Positions 1-9,190 of a DNA stretch of 19,415 nt are shown here, in pieces. Below the pieces are notes generated by a model. That model ran no database searches, was not told where the DNA came from, and saw nothing but the letters and a program-made list of their open reading frames with translations. The translations under genes were made by a program, and so were the position numbers. Position 1 is the stretch's first letter. The number at the start of each line of letters is the position of its first letter. Source of the stretch: Gyrodactylus bullatarudis (Eukaryota; Platyhelminthes; Monogenea; Gyrodactylidea; Gyrodactylidae); the NCBI GenBank assembly GCA_012064415.1, contig SSNU01000033.1, positions 137,116 through 156,530 on the forward strand. Direction: 5' to 3'.

Positions 1-94
1 AGCTTAGGGATCGACACAATCCTACAACAAAGCACCGTTTAATAAGTTATAAAATGCATTTTATTTTTTAGACCAATGACGTTTAAGCATTCTT

Positions 95-682
95 GTGGCC
101 AATAATATGTTGATGATTCAGCATTTTTTTCTCACATGCTTTATTTCAATCCCACGTTATTCAGAATTCGTTAAAATGGATCGTATCTTCCAATGTGCTA
201 ATGATAAAAACAAATTTTGCTATAAATGTGGATATTATTTTGGTCTTAAATATATGTTCCAAATCAATGGTCACTTGAAAGAAGTTATTAACCACTATTT
301 TGGTGCTGAATTTTGTTTCAATCGCGAATTCACTCCTCAAAAGATATGCGTATCTTGTTATTCAAAATTTTCAAATCCAGCGCGAAACCACGTTCGAAAT
401 AGAATAAAATTGTGGTGTGAGCCCGCCAACCATGAACAGGATTGTTATTTTTGTCTAACAAGAATCGTAAATGGACGAAAGCCGTCAAAGCATGTAAGCT
501 TTTTTTTAATTTCCTAGATATCTCCTCAAAATATTAGGACATGTAGAGAATTCATTCGTCAAAGAAATGATAATCCTGATCCAAACCAATTAGATGAAAT
601 TAACTCCTGAAATTAGTGGAGAAGTTGGAAACATTCATAAAGCTCCGAATTTATTCATCGATCAAGCTTTAATGGATTTCAT
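95..682 (+). pseudogene. Truncated cysteine-rich protein of unknown function (DCYFCL-motif family)
   Basis: An open frame from the ATG at 95 runs to 517. From about residue 40 it shows paired cysteines (FCYKCG, then ICVSCY) and, near residue 115, EPANHEQDCYFCL followed by KPSKH. From memory, this order (CxxC, CxxC, then W.EP..H..DCYFCL....KSKH) occurs in arthropod proteins of unknown function that are present in many copies. It looks like metal binding, but the function is unknown. The first ATG may not be the real start; a second Met at 175 lies closer to the conserved part. After KH the frame meets GTAAG...TAG at 494-517, which is either a 24-nt intron or an in-frame stop. Either way the coding signal resumes in the same frame (ISPQNIRTCREF). 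A one-base shift near 601 is needed to continue (TPEISGEVGNIHKAPNLF). The fragment stops where a dispersed repeat begins at 683. I judge it a broken copy. The family assignment is moderate and the role unknown. Confidence 0.5.
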
Positions 683-839
683 CGTGAGTTGAATATTATT
701 TGAGTCTCTTATGGAATTGACATTTGCTTATCCGAACTCTAACATCTAGGTGTGAGAAGACAATCTCCATCAAGTTAGATTCACAAGGATATAGTAATAA
801 CCAGTGACCCCACTTAGCTAGTAGGTTTAATGTCTAAAA
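683..839 (+). repeat. Half copy of the hammerhead-associated inverted-repeat family
   Basis: This segment begins CGTGAGTTGAATATTATT and ends TGTCTAAAA. It matches 18393-18550 closely over its whole length. It therefore equals the 3' half of the element at 18.1-18.6 kb, beginning a few bases after the hammerhead ribozyme. The ribozyme and the left arm are absent. It sits directly against the end of the cysteine-rich gene fragment. Confidence 0.85.
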
Positions 840-1103
840 ATATTTAATGTTTTAAAGAGAACAGGAATTACCCTTTCGAATTATGTGAACACTTTTGTTC
901 TGGGTAGTAACGGTTTTAAGAAACAATTCTCCAAAAAAGTGTGGAATCTGATTGGCTCTCTAATAAAGCAGCATTCTGATTGGTTTCACACGTTTGGTAC
1001 AAATAAAGAGCGAGAAAGGGCAGAAAGGTTAAGTCGACTCGTTATGTGTTTAAATGACTGTATCAGTGAAATTCTACAGGTTTTTTTTGTTAAGCAAACA
1101 GGT

Positions 1104-1240
1104 GAATTCGAATTCTTTGTCTAATGGTGATCCCAGATATCATCACTTAACTGCTAAGAATCATCTAGATCGATAAAAAATTTAGGTTCAAAAGTTGAAA
1201 AAGTAGAAATTCGGTGCATTTTCAAAATTCGAAAAACGGC
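1104..1240. repeat. Half copy of the 12.2-12.6 kb inverted-repeat family
   Basis: The stretch around CGATAAAAAATTTAGG, GTTGAAAAAGTAGAAATT and GGTGCATTTTC matches the right arm at 12437-12575 (CGATAAAAATTTTAGG, GTTGAAAAAGCGGAAATT, GGTGCAT). The match is imperfect but long. No opposing arm is present here, so this is a solo or truncated copy. Confidence 0.65.
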
Positions 1241-1470
1241 CGGAATTTTTTTCGAATATCCACATCTGATTAGCTCATTTCGTTTTAGAATTCAAAAATC
1301 CGGAGAAAAATATCGAGTTTTTTGTAAAAATAGTAAATTCTCATCTTCATGTCAATTAGGTTTAGTTTTTGTAATTCGAGAAATAAATATACAGCAAGTA
1401 TGATAACTAGAGTCACATTCAAGCCTTTTCTACACCTAAACTGAAAACAGAAAAAAATTTGTGAGTCAGT

Positions 1471-1632
1471 CCAGCAAAGAAAATTCGATCGACCAAAAGA
1501 AGTCAACGATGCTCTTTATTTCCATGGAAATTAGATCGTAAAGGCTACAGAGAATGCTCAATATGTACCGTATTTCCATGTAAAGATCACTATTCTATTA
1601 TTTGTAACAAATGCTTGGAATCTCTCAAATAA
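1471..1632 (+). pseudogene. piggyBac-like transposase, C-terminal Cys/His (CRD) domain fragment
   Basis: A 53-codon frame ends with TAA at 1630. It contains RSQRCSLFPWKLDRKGYREC, then SICTVFPCKDH, then IICNKCLE. This is the spacing of the cysteine-rich domain that ends piggyBac transposases: a basic RxC..., then CxxC, C..H and CxxC. In a normal member the second position of the first pair is Cys (RCxxC); here it is Phe (SLF), consistent with decay. The frame has an upstream stop at 1462-1464, so the catalytic part is missing. In piggyBac elements this domain binds the transposon ends. About 100 bases downstream lies a matching 3' terminus ending at a TTAA. The better preserved catalytic core at 15.8-16.5 kb lacks this domain, but it is a separate copy 14 kb away. 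Confidence 0.7.
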
Positions 1633-1667
1633 ATTTTGCTTTAGATCAATTTTTTATTGCTTTATTT

Positions 1668-1735
1668 TGTTATGGGTTAAAAATAACCTATGTTACCATA
1701 TATGCGATTTTTTCGATTTCCGGTTCTAGGGTTAA
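1668..1735 (+). mobile_element. Probable piggyBac 3' end with TTAA target site
   Basis: Shortly after the piggyBac tail stops, the sequence reads CCGGTTCTAGGG followed by TTAA at 1732-1735. piggyBac elements end in ...GGG against a duplicated TTAA, so this is the expected outer boundary. Just inside it, GGTTAAAAATAACC (about 1675-1688) forms a small inverted repeat, like the subterminal repeats of this superfamily. I did not find the matching CCC-starting 5' end in the window. Confidence 0.55.
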
Positions 1736-2104
1736 TACATCATTCGAATTCTCTTGAAGAGCCCATTCAGATTCTGACCCAGGCTAGAAATCGAAAATTT
1801 GCAAAATCTATCTCTAATGGAAACAGTTCTTTCATTCAATATGGAGTCAAGGAATAGAATCTAGTGTACTTTATTTGACTCATTTTTTTGTTAGAAATTT
1901 AATCTGTATTAAATAGAGTAATTAATATGTACAATGGAAGATATAAAAAATAAATAAAAATGTTAATCTAGTTTTCTTGAAAAAATAAAAATCATAACTG
2001 GATGAGTGATCTTCAAAATATCGCACATGAGACAATTGAATCAGTTTGTAAATTGTAACTGGCATGTTAATCTCAAAAATTTTTACAATAATCATTCTGG
2101 AATT
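1736..2104. other. Non-coding, nothing recognised
   Basis: AT-rich sequence between the piggyBac terminus and the LINE fragment. I see no coding frame, RNA gene or clear repeat. Confidence 0.5.
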
Positions 2105-2668
2105 TTAGTGAAGATCGGGATATAATAGAGTAATGGAATAGTCTATTTTAGAGCGAATATGACTCATGATGGTCTTTATAGAGTGAAGATTATCACATTT
2201 CATAATGTCATATTTATCTTTAATCATGTTAAAAGCTGAGAGTAGGAAATGTTCATCATAAACTATTCTTCTTAAGGAATAAACATGCTCGATCATAGAA
2301 GACGATTCAATAAATTTTTTTACTATAAATGCCAACCTTCTAACCCATAGAGGGTTCAGACCTGAAACCAAAATGCGAGCATTATAGGAATCAAGGTCAG
2401 GGAAAAATCAGTATAAGAAGGAGGCTTGAATTCTTTCTAAATCACGTACCTGAGTATGGGTCAGGTTCGTGAGTAGCGGGCATATTACTTGAAGTATTTT
2501 TGCCAGGTAAGAATCCATGTTAATATGTATCTGGGAATGGACTAGGTGGTTTATCGATGGTTTGACTGTAGAACTATTCTGAATGGAAATTCCAAGGGAA
2601 ATTCTATTCAATAAAAATTCTTTTGATCCCATCAAAGAAAGTAGATTCTCTAATAGAGAATTTCCCAT
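2105..2668 (-). pseudogene. LINE (non-LTR retrotransposon) reverse transcriptase C-terminal tail
   Basis: Read on the minus strand, a single frame from 2668 to 2105 is interrupted only by TGA at 2408-2410. Before the stop it reads LTHTQVRDLERIQASFLY. After it comes FFPDLDSYNARILVSGLNPL, followed by WVRRL. The arrangement LT..Q...LERIQ, then Y.SY..A...LGL..L..RR, is what follows the catalytic part of jockey/CR1-like ORF2 proteins. The catalytic YxDD part is absent, as expected of a piece from the 3' end of an element. No intact 5' part is present upstream. The exact clade cannot be set from this tail. Another LINE tail of the same general type lies at 6.7-7.1 kb on the same strand. Confidence 0.6.
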
Positions 2669-3227
2669 CTACTAATAAGTAGATAAAAAACAAATTTTGT
2701 ATCCAAGTTTAGACATATCTTTGAGAATTTTTTAGCGTGAATTATGAAATAGATTTTCACACTCCAAATTGATGAATTTGATTTTACATTATTTTTATCT
2801 ATTTATTTCTTTTACATTTTTCAAATGAGAACCTCTACAAAGATAGTACTATATTTATTTATAATTAATATATTATTGAAATATAAGTGATTTGTCTAAC
2901 AAAAAAGATTATATGATATTGTTTGGACCTGCGTGATAACTGAGAATTTCCGACTTTGAATAATCGCCATATATAGGGCGAACCTCACGAATGGGTTAAG
3001 GCTCGAAATTAATTCATAAGAACTTTTCATTACGATAGACCATAAAAATCATAAAATTTATCTTCAAGAGACATTAAAAGACGATTTTTACATGATCAAT
3101 GCCATTAACCGAGTTTCACAGAATTCATCTGTGTTATTTTCTTGGATCACATATAATCAATAGTTAATTTGCTCTAGTTGACATGTAAGATGAAAGCTTA
3201 GTATTTAACAAAATTCTCACTATTATT
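2669..3227. other. Non-coding, nothing recognised
   Basis: AT-rich, with scattered stops in all frames. It may include the decayed upstream part of the LINE at 2.1-2.7 kb, but I could not read any of it. Confidence 0.45.
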
Positions 3228-3425
3228 CTCCGGATAGTCAGGAACACAAACCTTTCTCTGAATTCTATGAGTTTTTAAAAAGAGAGAAAAAAATTTATCT
3301 TTTAAATATTAAAAATGTACCAATCTTTGAGTCAGAAATTTTATCAAGATCAGAGATTTGAAGTGATAAAATATTGTCATTCGGGATCAAAACTGATAAT
3401 TCGATCATTAGAACTCACGGGAAAT
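3228..3425. repeat. Dispersed repeat, second copy at 8.2 kb
   Basis: AAAAATGTACCAATCTTTGA, TGTCATTCGGGATC and CTGATAATTCGA occur here and again in the same order and orientation at 8205-8340. The start of this copy (CGGATAGTCAGGAACACAAA) also recurs, slightly changed, at about 11369-11388. I see no coding content. It looks like an old non-autonomous element. Confidence 0.7.
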
Positions 3426-4986
3426 TGAACGATATGAAATTTTTGATAATCACTGGAGCACCAAAAAAGTAGCAAATTTTTTGGCAAAAAGTAGCTAACT
3501 CAATTTTTCGGAAGAGATGAGCAGATTTGGTTGATAGTTTTTTCTATTTAGAATTATTGACTACGAATAAATGAAATCAAACTAGTCTGGTTTTTTCAAT
3601 ACTGACGCGGTATTGACTGATGATATTGATTCGGGTAACACATCCCTGGTTTTATAGCCATATATGGACATGGTAAATATACATTCCCATAGACGGTGTG
3701 TGTTGACGAATGAATCCATAGTGAATACTTGTTATTAACCAATCAGAGGACGAGTAATATGATTTTCTTTGTATTATCGACTAAAGATTGATCGATTTTC
3801 AACAAAAAGTAGCATTGAGTAGCAAAAGCAGCAAATTTGGTGCTCTAATAATCTCAAAGGAAAATTTTCCACCATGAACATTTTTCCCAAAATGACATGC
3901 AAATTGGACATAAAACATACAAAGATTCTAATGCATTCGATAAGTATCCTCATTTTTCTTATCAATAAAAATAAATTCGTTTATCAAATCCTTCTGGTTG
4001 ATAAATTCTCTACAACTTTTTTCTTGACAGAAGAAATTACTTTAGGGACTTCAGTATTCCTGATAGGATCAAACTTATCTTGCCATCAAATAAAGTCAAA
4101 AATCTACAATGTAGACTTTACATACGATTATAATTAGAGAATAAAAGATAGTTCTAAAAATAATTTGTAAAATTATATTATATTTTATATTCTTTCTAAT
4201 TTTATAAATATGATTCCAAGTGGATATTTCATTTATAAATTATATAACAGTATCAACTGTAGTTTAATAAAACTAGAAATATTCCTGCTGGTTTATTCCA
4301 ATATAAAACCAACAGACTATTTTGATTGTTGAGAAATTTCTTACTTTTGCATTAAAAAGTAGAATAGTACTCAAGTTGTAAATTATAGCCGTAAAAGTTG
4401 GAGAAGATAAAAATCTACACTGTTTATAATTATAACTGATTAAAAGGATATTTTTAATTCATAAATTTTTGGGAAATTTTCACTTCCAGTATTATATTTT
4501 TCCGTTTATTTCAGTTACAATAAAATAAACAAATGTTTTTTAAACTTACAATATCATATTTTTATTTTCTTCATCGACAGATGAAATAATTTTCAGAAAC
4601 AGCATAGTATACCAATATATCCTTTCCTTAACAACATCATTGATTATAAAAATTTAAATACATTTGGAACGAGACAATGTAGTTCTTGTTTTGCCCTTCT
4701 CTTTGCGAACTGAACTCTCTTTGGCAAATCTATTTCTCTTTAGTATTTATTTTCAATTTTTTCTCCGTTCTTTGATCTATCTATTTGCTCAATTAGTGTT
4801 TCATGTTAAAATTAATAAAATATGAATATATTATAGAGTTACTGAATACAAAAAGGTTCTGTTTATTTGATAAAAACAAAAACCAATTTTAAAAAAGGTT
4901 AGATTTGTCTCATTGTATAAAATCCTTCTTATTCATAATCAAATAGCAAGCCTCCTCTAAGTCCTCTTTAGTAATTTCTAATCAAG
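3426..4986. other. Long AT-rich non-coding stretch
   Basis: I see nothing I can support. Two short overlapping open frames around 3774-4137 lie on opposite strands and have AT-driven composition with no recognisable motif. There is no RNA gene, repeat array or transposon end that I could identify. Confidence 0.5.
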
Positions 4987-5570
4987 TTATACACCTGGTA
5001 GATTACCATGATAACAGCTTTTATAGAACTTGTAGATAAAATTACACTGATTGATCTTGGAAAGGAGAAAAGTGTGGAAGATTCTCCACAACCTGGCTCT
5101 TGTTATTTCACATGTAAATATTTTGATTTTCAGGAGTATTTTGTTGAATTTCTGGAGAATTTTCTCATGAATCTTCTTAATTACGATAAGATCCAGAGCC
5201 AAACTCCCCTCCCTAAGCTCCCTAGGAACATCGGCAGGATTGAAGTTTAAATCCAAGCGGTGATCATCATCTACATCCTCATCAACTCTTAGATCTTCTA
5301 TGTTCATGGCTAATAAGGATTGAAAAGAACTATCAATCATGATGAATTGTTGTTTATAGGAGGGAGAATAACAAAACCATTATTTTCTGGGGGCTTAAAA
5401 TCGTGTGAAGCCATTTTCTCACAGGATCCTGTGCACTATCCTGTAGCTCAAATAGGGAAAATATTGAGCTTGGATTTCATGGTAGGACATTTTAGGATTT
5501 CTCCTCATTATCCTACACAATCAGTCAGCAGTAACCTGAGTGTAGGTCTTGGGAACTCCACCTTGGCAAT
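4987..5570 (-). pseudogene. Decayed second copy of the intron-bearing Tc1-like transposase
   Basis: Read on the minus strand from about 5517, one frame gives CRIMRRNPKMSYHEIQAQYF, then PYLSY and VHRIL. The complete copy at 14.1-14.4 kb reads LRIMRNNSNMSFKEVQTQYF, then PNVGY. The match is clear and runs through the second helix-turn-helix region. After an in-frame TGA and a shift, FKPPENNGFV (about 5390-5360) matches FKRPLNNGFV just after the first catalytic Asp of the other copy. About 60 residues, including that Asp, appear to be deleted between the two blocks. Further downstream an acidic frame (VDEDVDDDHRLDLNFNP) could be the relative of the acidic insert in the complete copy, but this part is uncertain. 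It is clearly dead. Confidence 0.6.
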
Positions 5571-5649
5571 TCCTAATTTTACTACTTTCATCTCCGAAAA
5601 TTTAAGAGGACAATTTGTTATACATATTATAGTGTTTCCATTTCTTTAA

Positions 5650-6719
5650 TACAATTAATTCCTATCTATGTTTTATAATATTCATCAAACTAGAGATTTG
5701 TCTCCTCCATTCTCTTTATTTAAGACGAAAATGAATTTTATTGAGATGAAATTATTAAAATAAGAATACTTTATAAGGATTATACTGTATATTAAAATAA
5801 CATATTTATCGAATTTTAATCCATTTATAATATATCTTGCACAATTTTTATATCATAGTGTTCTAAGACTTTTATTCGAAATTTAACGATTTCATGTTTT
5901 CTCTTACCATCATACCAATAATACCTCAGGAATATACCGAAAATATTCACGCAATTTCTCGCGAAAGTTCACTCTAACAGCTTTGTCCACGACTGTAATC
6001 ACAAAGGAAAATAATTCGAAAATTTAGAAGTTTATCTCTTTCTTGAAGATGGCAATTTTCTTTCAAACCCTCAATTTTTTTAGTTTAAATTTAGAAAAAA
6101 TGGCCTTATTTTGCGGATTGAACGTGGAATTCAAAAAATAAAATTTAGATTTTTATAACAATGAATGAACTTCCATCTTCATATCAACTCTGGGTTTAAG
6201 AAGGATTTGATCAGGATATTTCTTTGTTTGACAAAATTTTCAATAAAAATGCTCACTTTTATTCCCATCACTGTATATGTATCTGCTATCCTTTTCTTCT
6301 CCCAATTCCCTATGCAGAGTATTAAAATGAATTGTGTTTTACACAATGTGTATAGTAAATTTTTAATTGAGCATTATCCAGGTAGAGAGAAATTTATTGA
6401 TCTGCTCAGTCTAAGATCAAAAGAATATTTGATGACGAAAAAAATTTCGCTTTGCATGTTATCGGAATGATAATACACTATAAGAAGAAATTATAATTGC
6501 ATTTCTTCTAAATTTGAGATCAGTTCAACTGATTCAGTTATACGTAAAAAATAAATGAAATGAAAAAAATATATTTGGATCAGATATCAAAATAAAAAGT
6601 AATTCAAAAGTTTTTAGAAAAAGTTATAACAGTTTTTTTTAATCAGGTTTATGAATCTAGTAGAAGTATCGTTGAAATAAGATAGTGTTTTTAGTAGCTT
6701 GGTATGCTTCAATATTTTT
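5650..6719. other. Mostly non-coding; contains a fragment of the 12.2 kb repeat family
   Basis: At about 5992-6095 the sequence (for example AGAAGTTTATCTCTTTCTTG) resembles 12380-12435, the central part of the inverted-repeat element. An open frame on the plus strand at 6165-6470 (101 codons) has no motif I recognise and no start or splice context that supports it. I see nothing else here. Confidence 0.4.
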
Positions 6720-7100
6720 TTATAAATTTGGGATTGATTCTTCTAGGTCTATAACGATTTCTGGCAATTACTTCGGCTCGATTCCATTAGGTATTTATTC
6801 TCTTATCACAAAGTATTATCGATCTGGTCAGGCGTCTATGACGTAGCAGATCAACTCTGAGAGGTGCATTTGGGTGTAAACGACGGAAAAATTTAAGAAA
6901 AATTTTTTGGATTAAATCTAGACTGATGGAGGATTCCAAATTGGAGAACAATACTCAACAATTGATCTGGCGTAAATTTTAGCTTTGAGTGCAGCAGTTT
7001 TTGCTAGTTTAGAGATTTGGAGAGCTCTGCTCGCAAATTAATAGCTATTTTTTAAGTCAAGAAAATTATCGTAAGTTACTCTAAGATCCTCAACTAGTCC
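6720..7100 (-). pseudogene. LINE reverse transcriptase C-terminal fragment
   Basis: On the minus strand from about 7095 I read DLRVTYDNFLDLKN, then ASRALQISKLAKTA, then KAKIYARSIVEYCSPIWNPP. After a frameshift come LIQKIFLKFFRRLHPNAPLR and RHRRLTRSIILCDKR. The order DLG(V/I)..D..L.F, then Y..(V/I)RSI.EY.S.IW.P, then Q..FL....., then RR.......D, is the post-catalytic part of jockey/CR1-like ORF2 reverse transcriptases. Several stops and at least one frameshift make it a fossil. It lies back-to-back with the PLE-like segment that begins near 7170 on the other strand. The clade cannot be set. Confidence 0.65.
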
Positions 7101-7170
7101 TCTCCTCGGAATAATATTGCCATTAATAATAATATTTTTAATAATAATTTATACAGGTATACCCCAGAGA

Positions 7171-7686
7171 TGGATACCACTGAAGAAGGCGTGTGAAGAC
7201 AATCACCGTCGAAACGTTTGGATGACCATGGCTGAGAATTCTAATATTGACCTAAGTTTTAATAAATTCTATTATAAAACTAATTTTAGATCATTTTTCA
7301 CTGATTCTGAAATTAAGGAGGTCAATTATCTTGCCAAGTCCTTGGAACGCAGGTCCAGATTAGTGAGTCATTTACAATTTACTATGAAATGTATTATTAG
7401 TGGTTTTGTGCCTAATGGTTTTGTCCAACAAATCAGATGTAATTCTTCTCTTACTACTAAATTTGCTCTAGAAATCGCTATTGAAAAATTCGATAATTTT
7501 TTATCTACTATTTCCTCTATTAACTGTTCTATTTCTAATATTCTCTTTAAATTAAAAAAATCCCTTAGCAATAATGTGTTTAAAGCTCTTATTTATAAAC
7601 TTGAAGGTTCTAACAGAATTTTCAAAAACTCTATTATCTCCAAAAATCGAAAATTTAATCGATTTTCCTCTAACTCTAATCTTTAA
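7171..7686 (+). pseudogene. Possible PLE N-terminal domain fragment
   Basis: An uninterrupted frame (open from 7117; counted here from the hammerhead-like motif) reads NFRSFFTDSEIKEVNYLAKS, then RRSRLVSHLQFTMKCI and SGFVPNGFVQQIRCNSS. Long helical Leu/Lys/Ser-rich sequence follows (ISNILFKLKKSLSNNVF). The pattern of a basic helix, then F...C...(G/N)..P.G(F/L), then a long helical stretch, resembles the poorly conserved N-terminal region before the reverse transcriptase of Penelope-like elements. The frame ends at TAA just after 7683 and I find no RT downstream, so it is truncated. The assignment rests on general pattern and on the hammerhead-like motif upstream. It could instead be an unrelated transposon protein. 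The two PLE 3' pieces elsewhere in the window are on the other strand and are separate copies. Confidence 0.42.
7173..7226 (+). ncRNA. Degenerate hammerhead-like motif at a PLE 5' region (candidate)
   Basis: CCACTGAAGA, then GGCGTGTGA-AGACAA-TCACCGTC, then GAAAC. This has the hammerhead order CUGANGA, stem II, GAAA. Stem II pairs GGCG(U)GUGA with UCACCGUC with one bulged base. CCA before the core can pair with UGG after it (short stem I), and stem III would be minimal (AC/GU). There is one extra A between CUGAAGA and stem II. Hammerhead motifs with minimal stem III are known from the terminal repeats of Penelope-like elements, and PLE-like coding follows directly. It may well be inactive. Confidence 0.4.
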
Positions 7687-7689
7687 GCT

Positions 7690-8204
7690 TGGGTAGCAAA
7701 GGAATAGGTCGGTAATCACTGGGAGATTTTGGACATGGAGTTTTAGGAATAGGACATATTTTAATCAAGCATAAAGATATATAATAAATCGTAATTTTTT
7801 GATTTTGCAGGAATGTATATGAACAATTCAAAACTGAGATGATTGATATTTCGTAGATTTCAGGATTAGATTTATTTATTCAATGAAGCAATGATATCAA
7901 AGAATGATTCAAAAAGAATAAATGGGCATTGAAAATAAAGGGAGGGAGGAATAGAATAACGTGTGATGTAATAGTTATCAATAAAGCATGAACAAAAATA
8001 GTTGTAAAAAATTTGTAAGTGAAGGGTGATTCAAGGGTCGATATTTGACCTGAAATTTATATATTTATTGAGATTATTGAAACCAATACGAGGAGAGTTT
8101 TGAATTTTTGCTGATTCTCTATTGAAATTCTTTTTTTTCAACCCATTTTATGCATTTAATATCAATTTTAAGTAGTTTGTTATGGTTAGTAATTTTGTAC
8201 AAAT
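7690..8204. other. Non-coding, nothing recognised
   Basis: AT-rich sequence after the PLE-like frame. I found no continuation of a reverse transcriptase in any plus-strand frame, and no RNA gene or repeat apart from the element that starts near 8205. Confidence 0.45.
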
Positions 8205-8340
8205 CTTTCATTGAATCCCAAGAGTTTTTAAAAAAAATTAAAAATGTACCAATCTTTGAGCCAGAAGGTCTGAAGCGATAGAATACTGTCATTCGGGATC
8301 CACGCTGATAATTCGACTGTTAAAACTCAGAGTTGTATTT
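8205..8340. repeat. Dispersed repeat, second copy of the 3.2-3.4 kb element
   Basis: AAAAATGTACCAATCTTTGA, GTCATTCGGGATC and CTGATAATTCGAC match the copy at 3250-3425 in the same orientation. There are small deletions between the blocks. It has no coding content. Confidence 0.7.
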
Positions 8341-8831
8341 TACAATTTTTGGTTATTTTATCCCGTGATGTTTCGATATTCAGAATTTGCCAAATTTTGT
8401 ATGATTAATTATTTTTCGTTTCAACAACAATTCATTGTCTCATTTCCTCTTGGAATTCAAAAAATAATTTGAGTTTTGTAAAATTTGTACATTCAACTCT
8501 AGCTTGACAATCCATCATGAAATGATTTTTTGAGATTCTGTCATAACTCTCTCTGTTTGCAAGTTATTTTTGGCCGCGGTGATTTAGTCCCTCCCTCACC
8601 AAAAGAGAATTTTTCGCATTTTATTATTTGTTTAATAAAAATAAAACAAATAAAATCTTTTCCTCATAAGAATTGAAAGGCACTTAATAATTTCCACGTC
8701 AATAATGATGAGGAAAAATTTATGATTGAGAGATCAAACAAGGAACAAACGAAGGAGCAAGCAAATTACAAATTGATGAATCTACACCTGATTAATATGA
8801 AGATGGGAATGGGAGAAAAATCAAATTTTAG
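8341..8831. other. Non-coding; small palindrome near 8620-8656
   Basis: TTTTATTATTTGTTT and AAACAAATAAAAT face each other around 8620-8656. They could form a short AT-only hairpin, which may be chance in this composition. Nothing else is recognisable. Confidence 0.4.
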
Positions 8832-9190
8832 AAAAGTTATGGCATATTTCAAATCTAGCGATGGCGCCGGATTCTGATTTTTTTGAACTTTGAGTTAATA
8901 ATTTTTGTTGATTTAAAAGTGAGAGAGTGATCAAAAGTTGATTTTTAGGATCACGATTAGTCAAAGAAATCAAATATACTGATTCAGATTTTGAGAATCC
9001 GGAAATTCAAGATCCCTGGAAATTGGCGAGTCCATTGAAATTTTCATAGTCATAATCGGTTTCTTTGACTAATCGTGACTAATCAACTTTTGATCACTCT
9101 CTCACTTTTAAATCAACAAAAATTATTAACTCAAAGTTCAAAAAAATGGGAATCCAGCGCCATCGCTAGATTTGAAATATGCCATAACTT
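8832..9190. repeat. Inverted-repeat element with arms of about 130-140 bases
   Basis: The left arm (about 8832-8971) starts GTTATGGCATATTTCAAATC and ends ACGATTAGTCAAAGAAA. The right arm (about 9059-9190) is its reverse complement, running from TTTCTTTGACTAATCGTGA to GATTTGAAATATGCCATAAC. A spacer of about 87 bases separates them. The similarity is high, with only small differences and short deletions. Part of the arm recurs in more diverged form at 11085-11180 and at two places within 17080-17375. This looks like a fold-back or MITE-like non-autonomous element. I could not see a clear target-site duplication. The open frames overlapping it (9075-9495) are by-products of the arms. Confidence 0.75.

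Noticed and set aside
885..1124. Plus-strand open frame of 79 codons with rather protein-like composition
   Set aside because: No motif, no homologous block elsewhere in the window and no splice context that I could support. It could be an exon piece, but the evidence is too thin to call.
3774..4137. Overlapping open frames on both strands
   Set aside because: Composition follows the AT richness, no motif is present, and opposite-strand overlap suggests chance.
4987..5340. Acidic minus-strand frame as an independent gene
   Set aside because: It lies directly downstream of the decayed Tc1-like blocks and may be their acidic module. No start, motif or other support for a separate gene.
6165..6470. 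101-codon plus-strand frame with a hydrophobic start
   Set aside because: Looks like a possible signal or membrane segment, but there is no conserved feature and no supporting start or neighbour.
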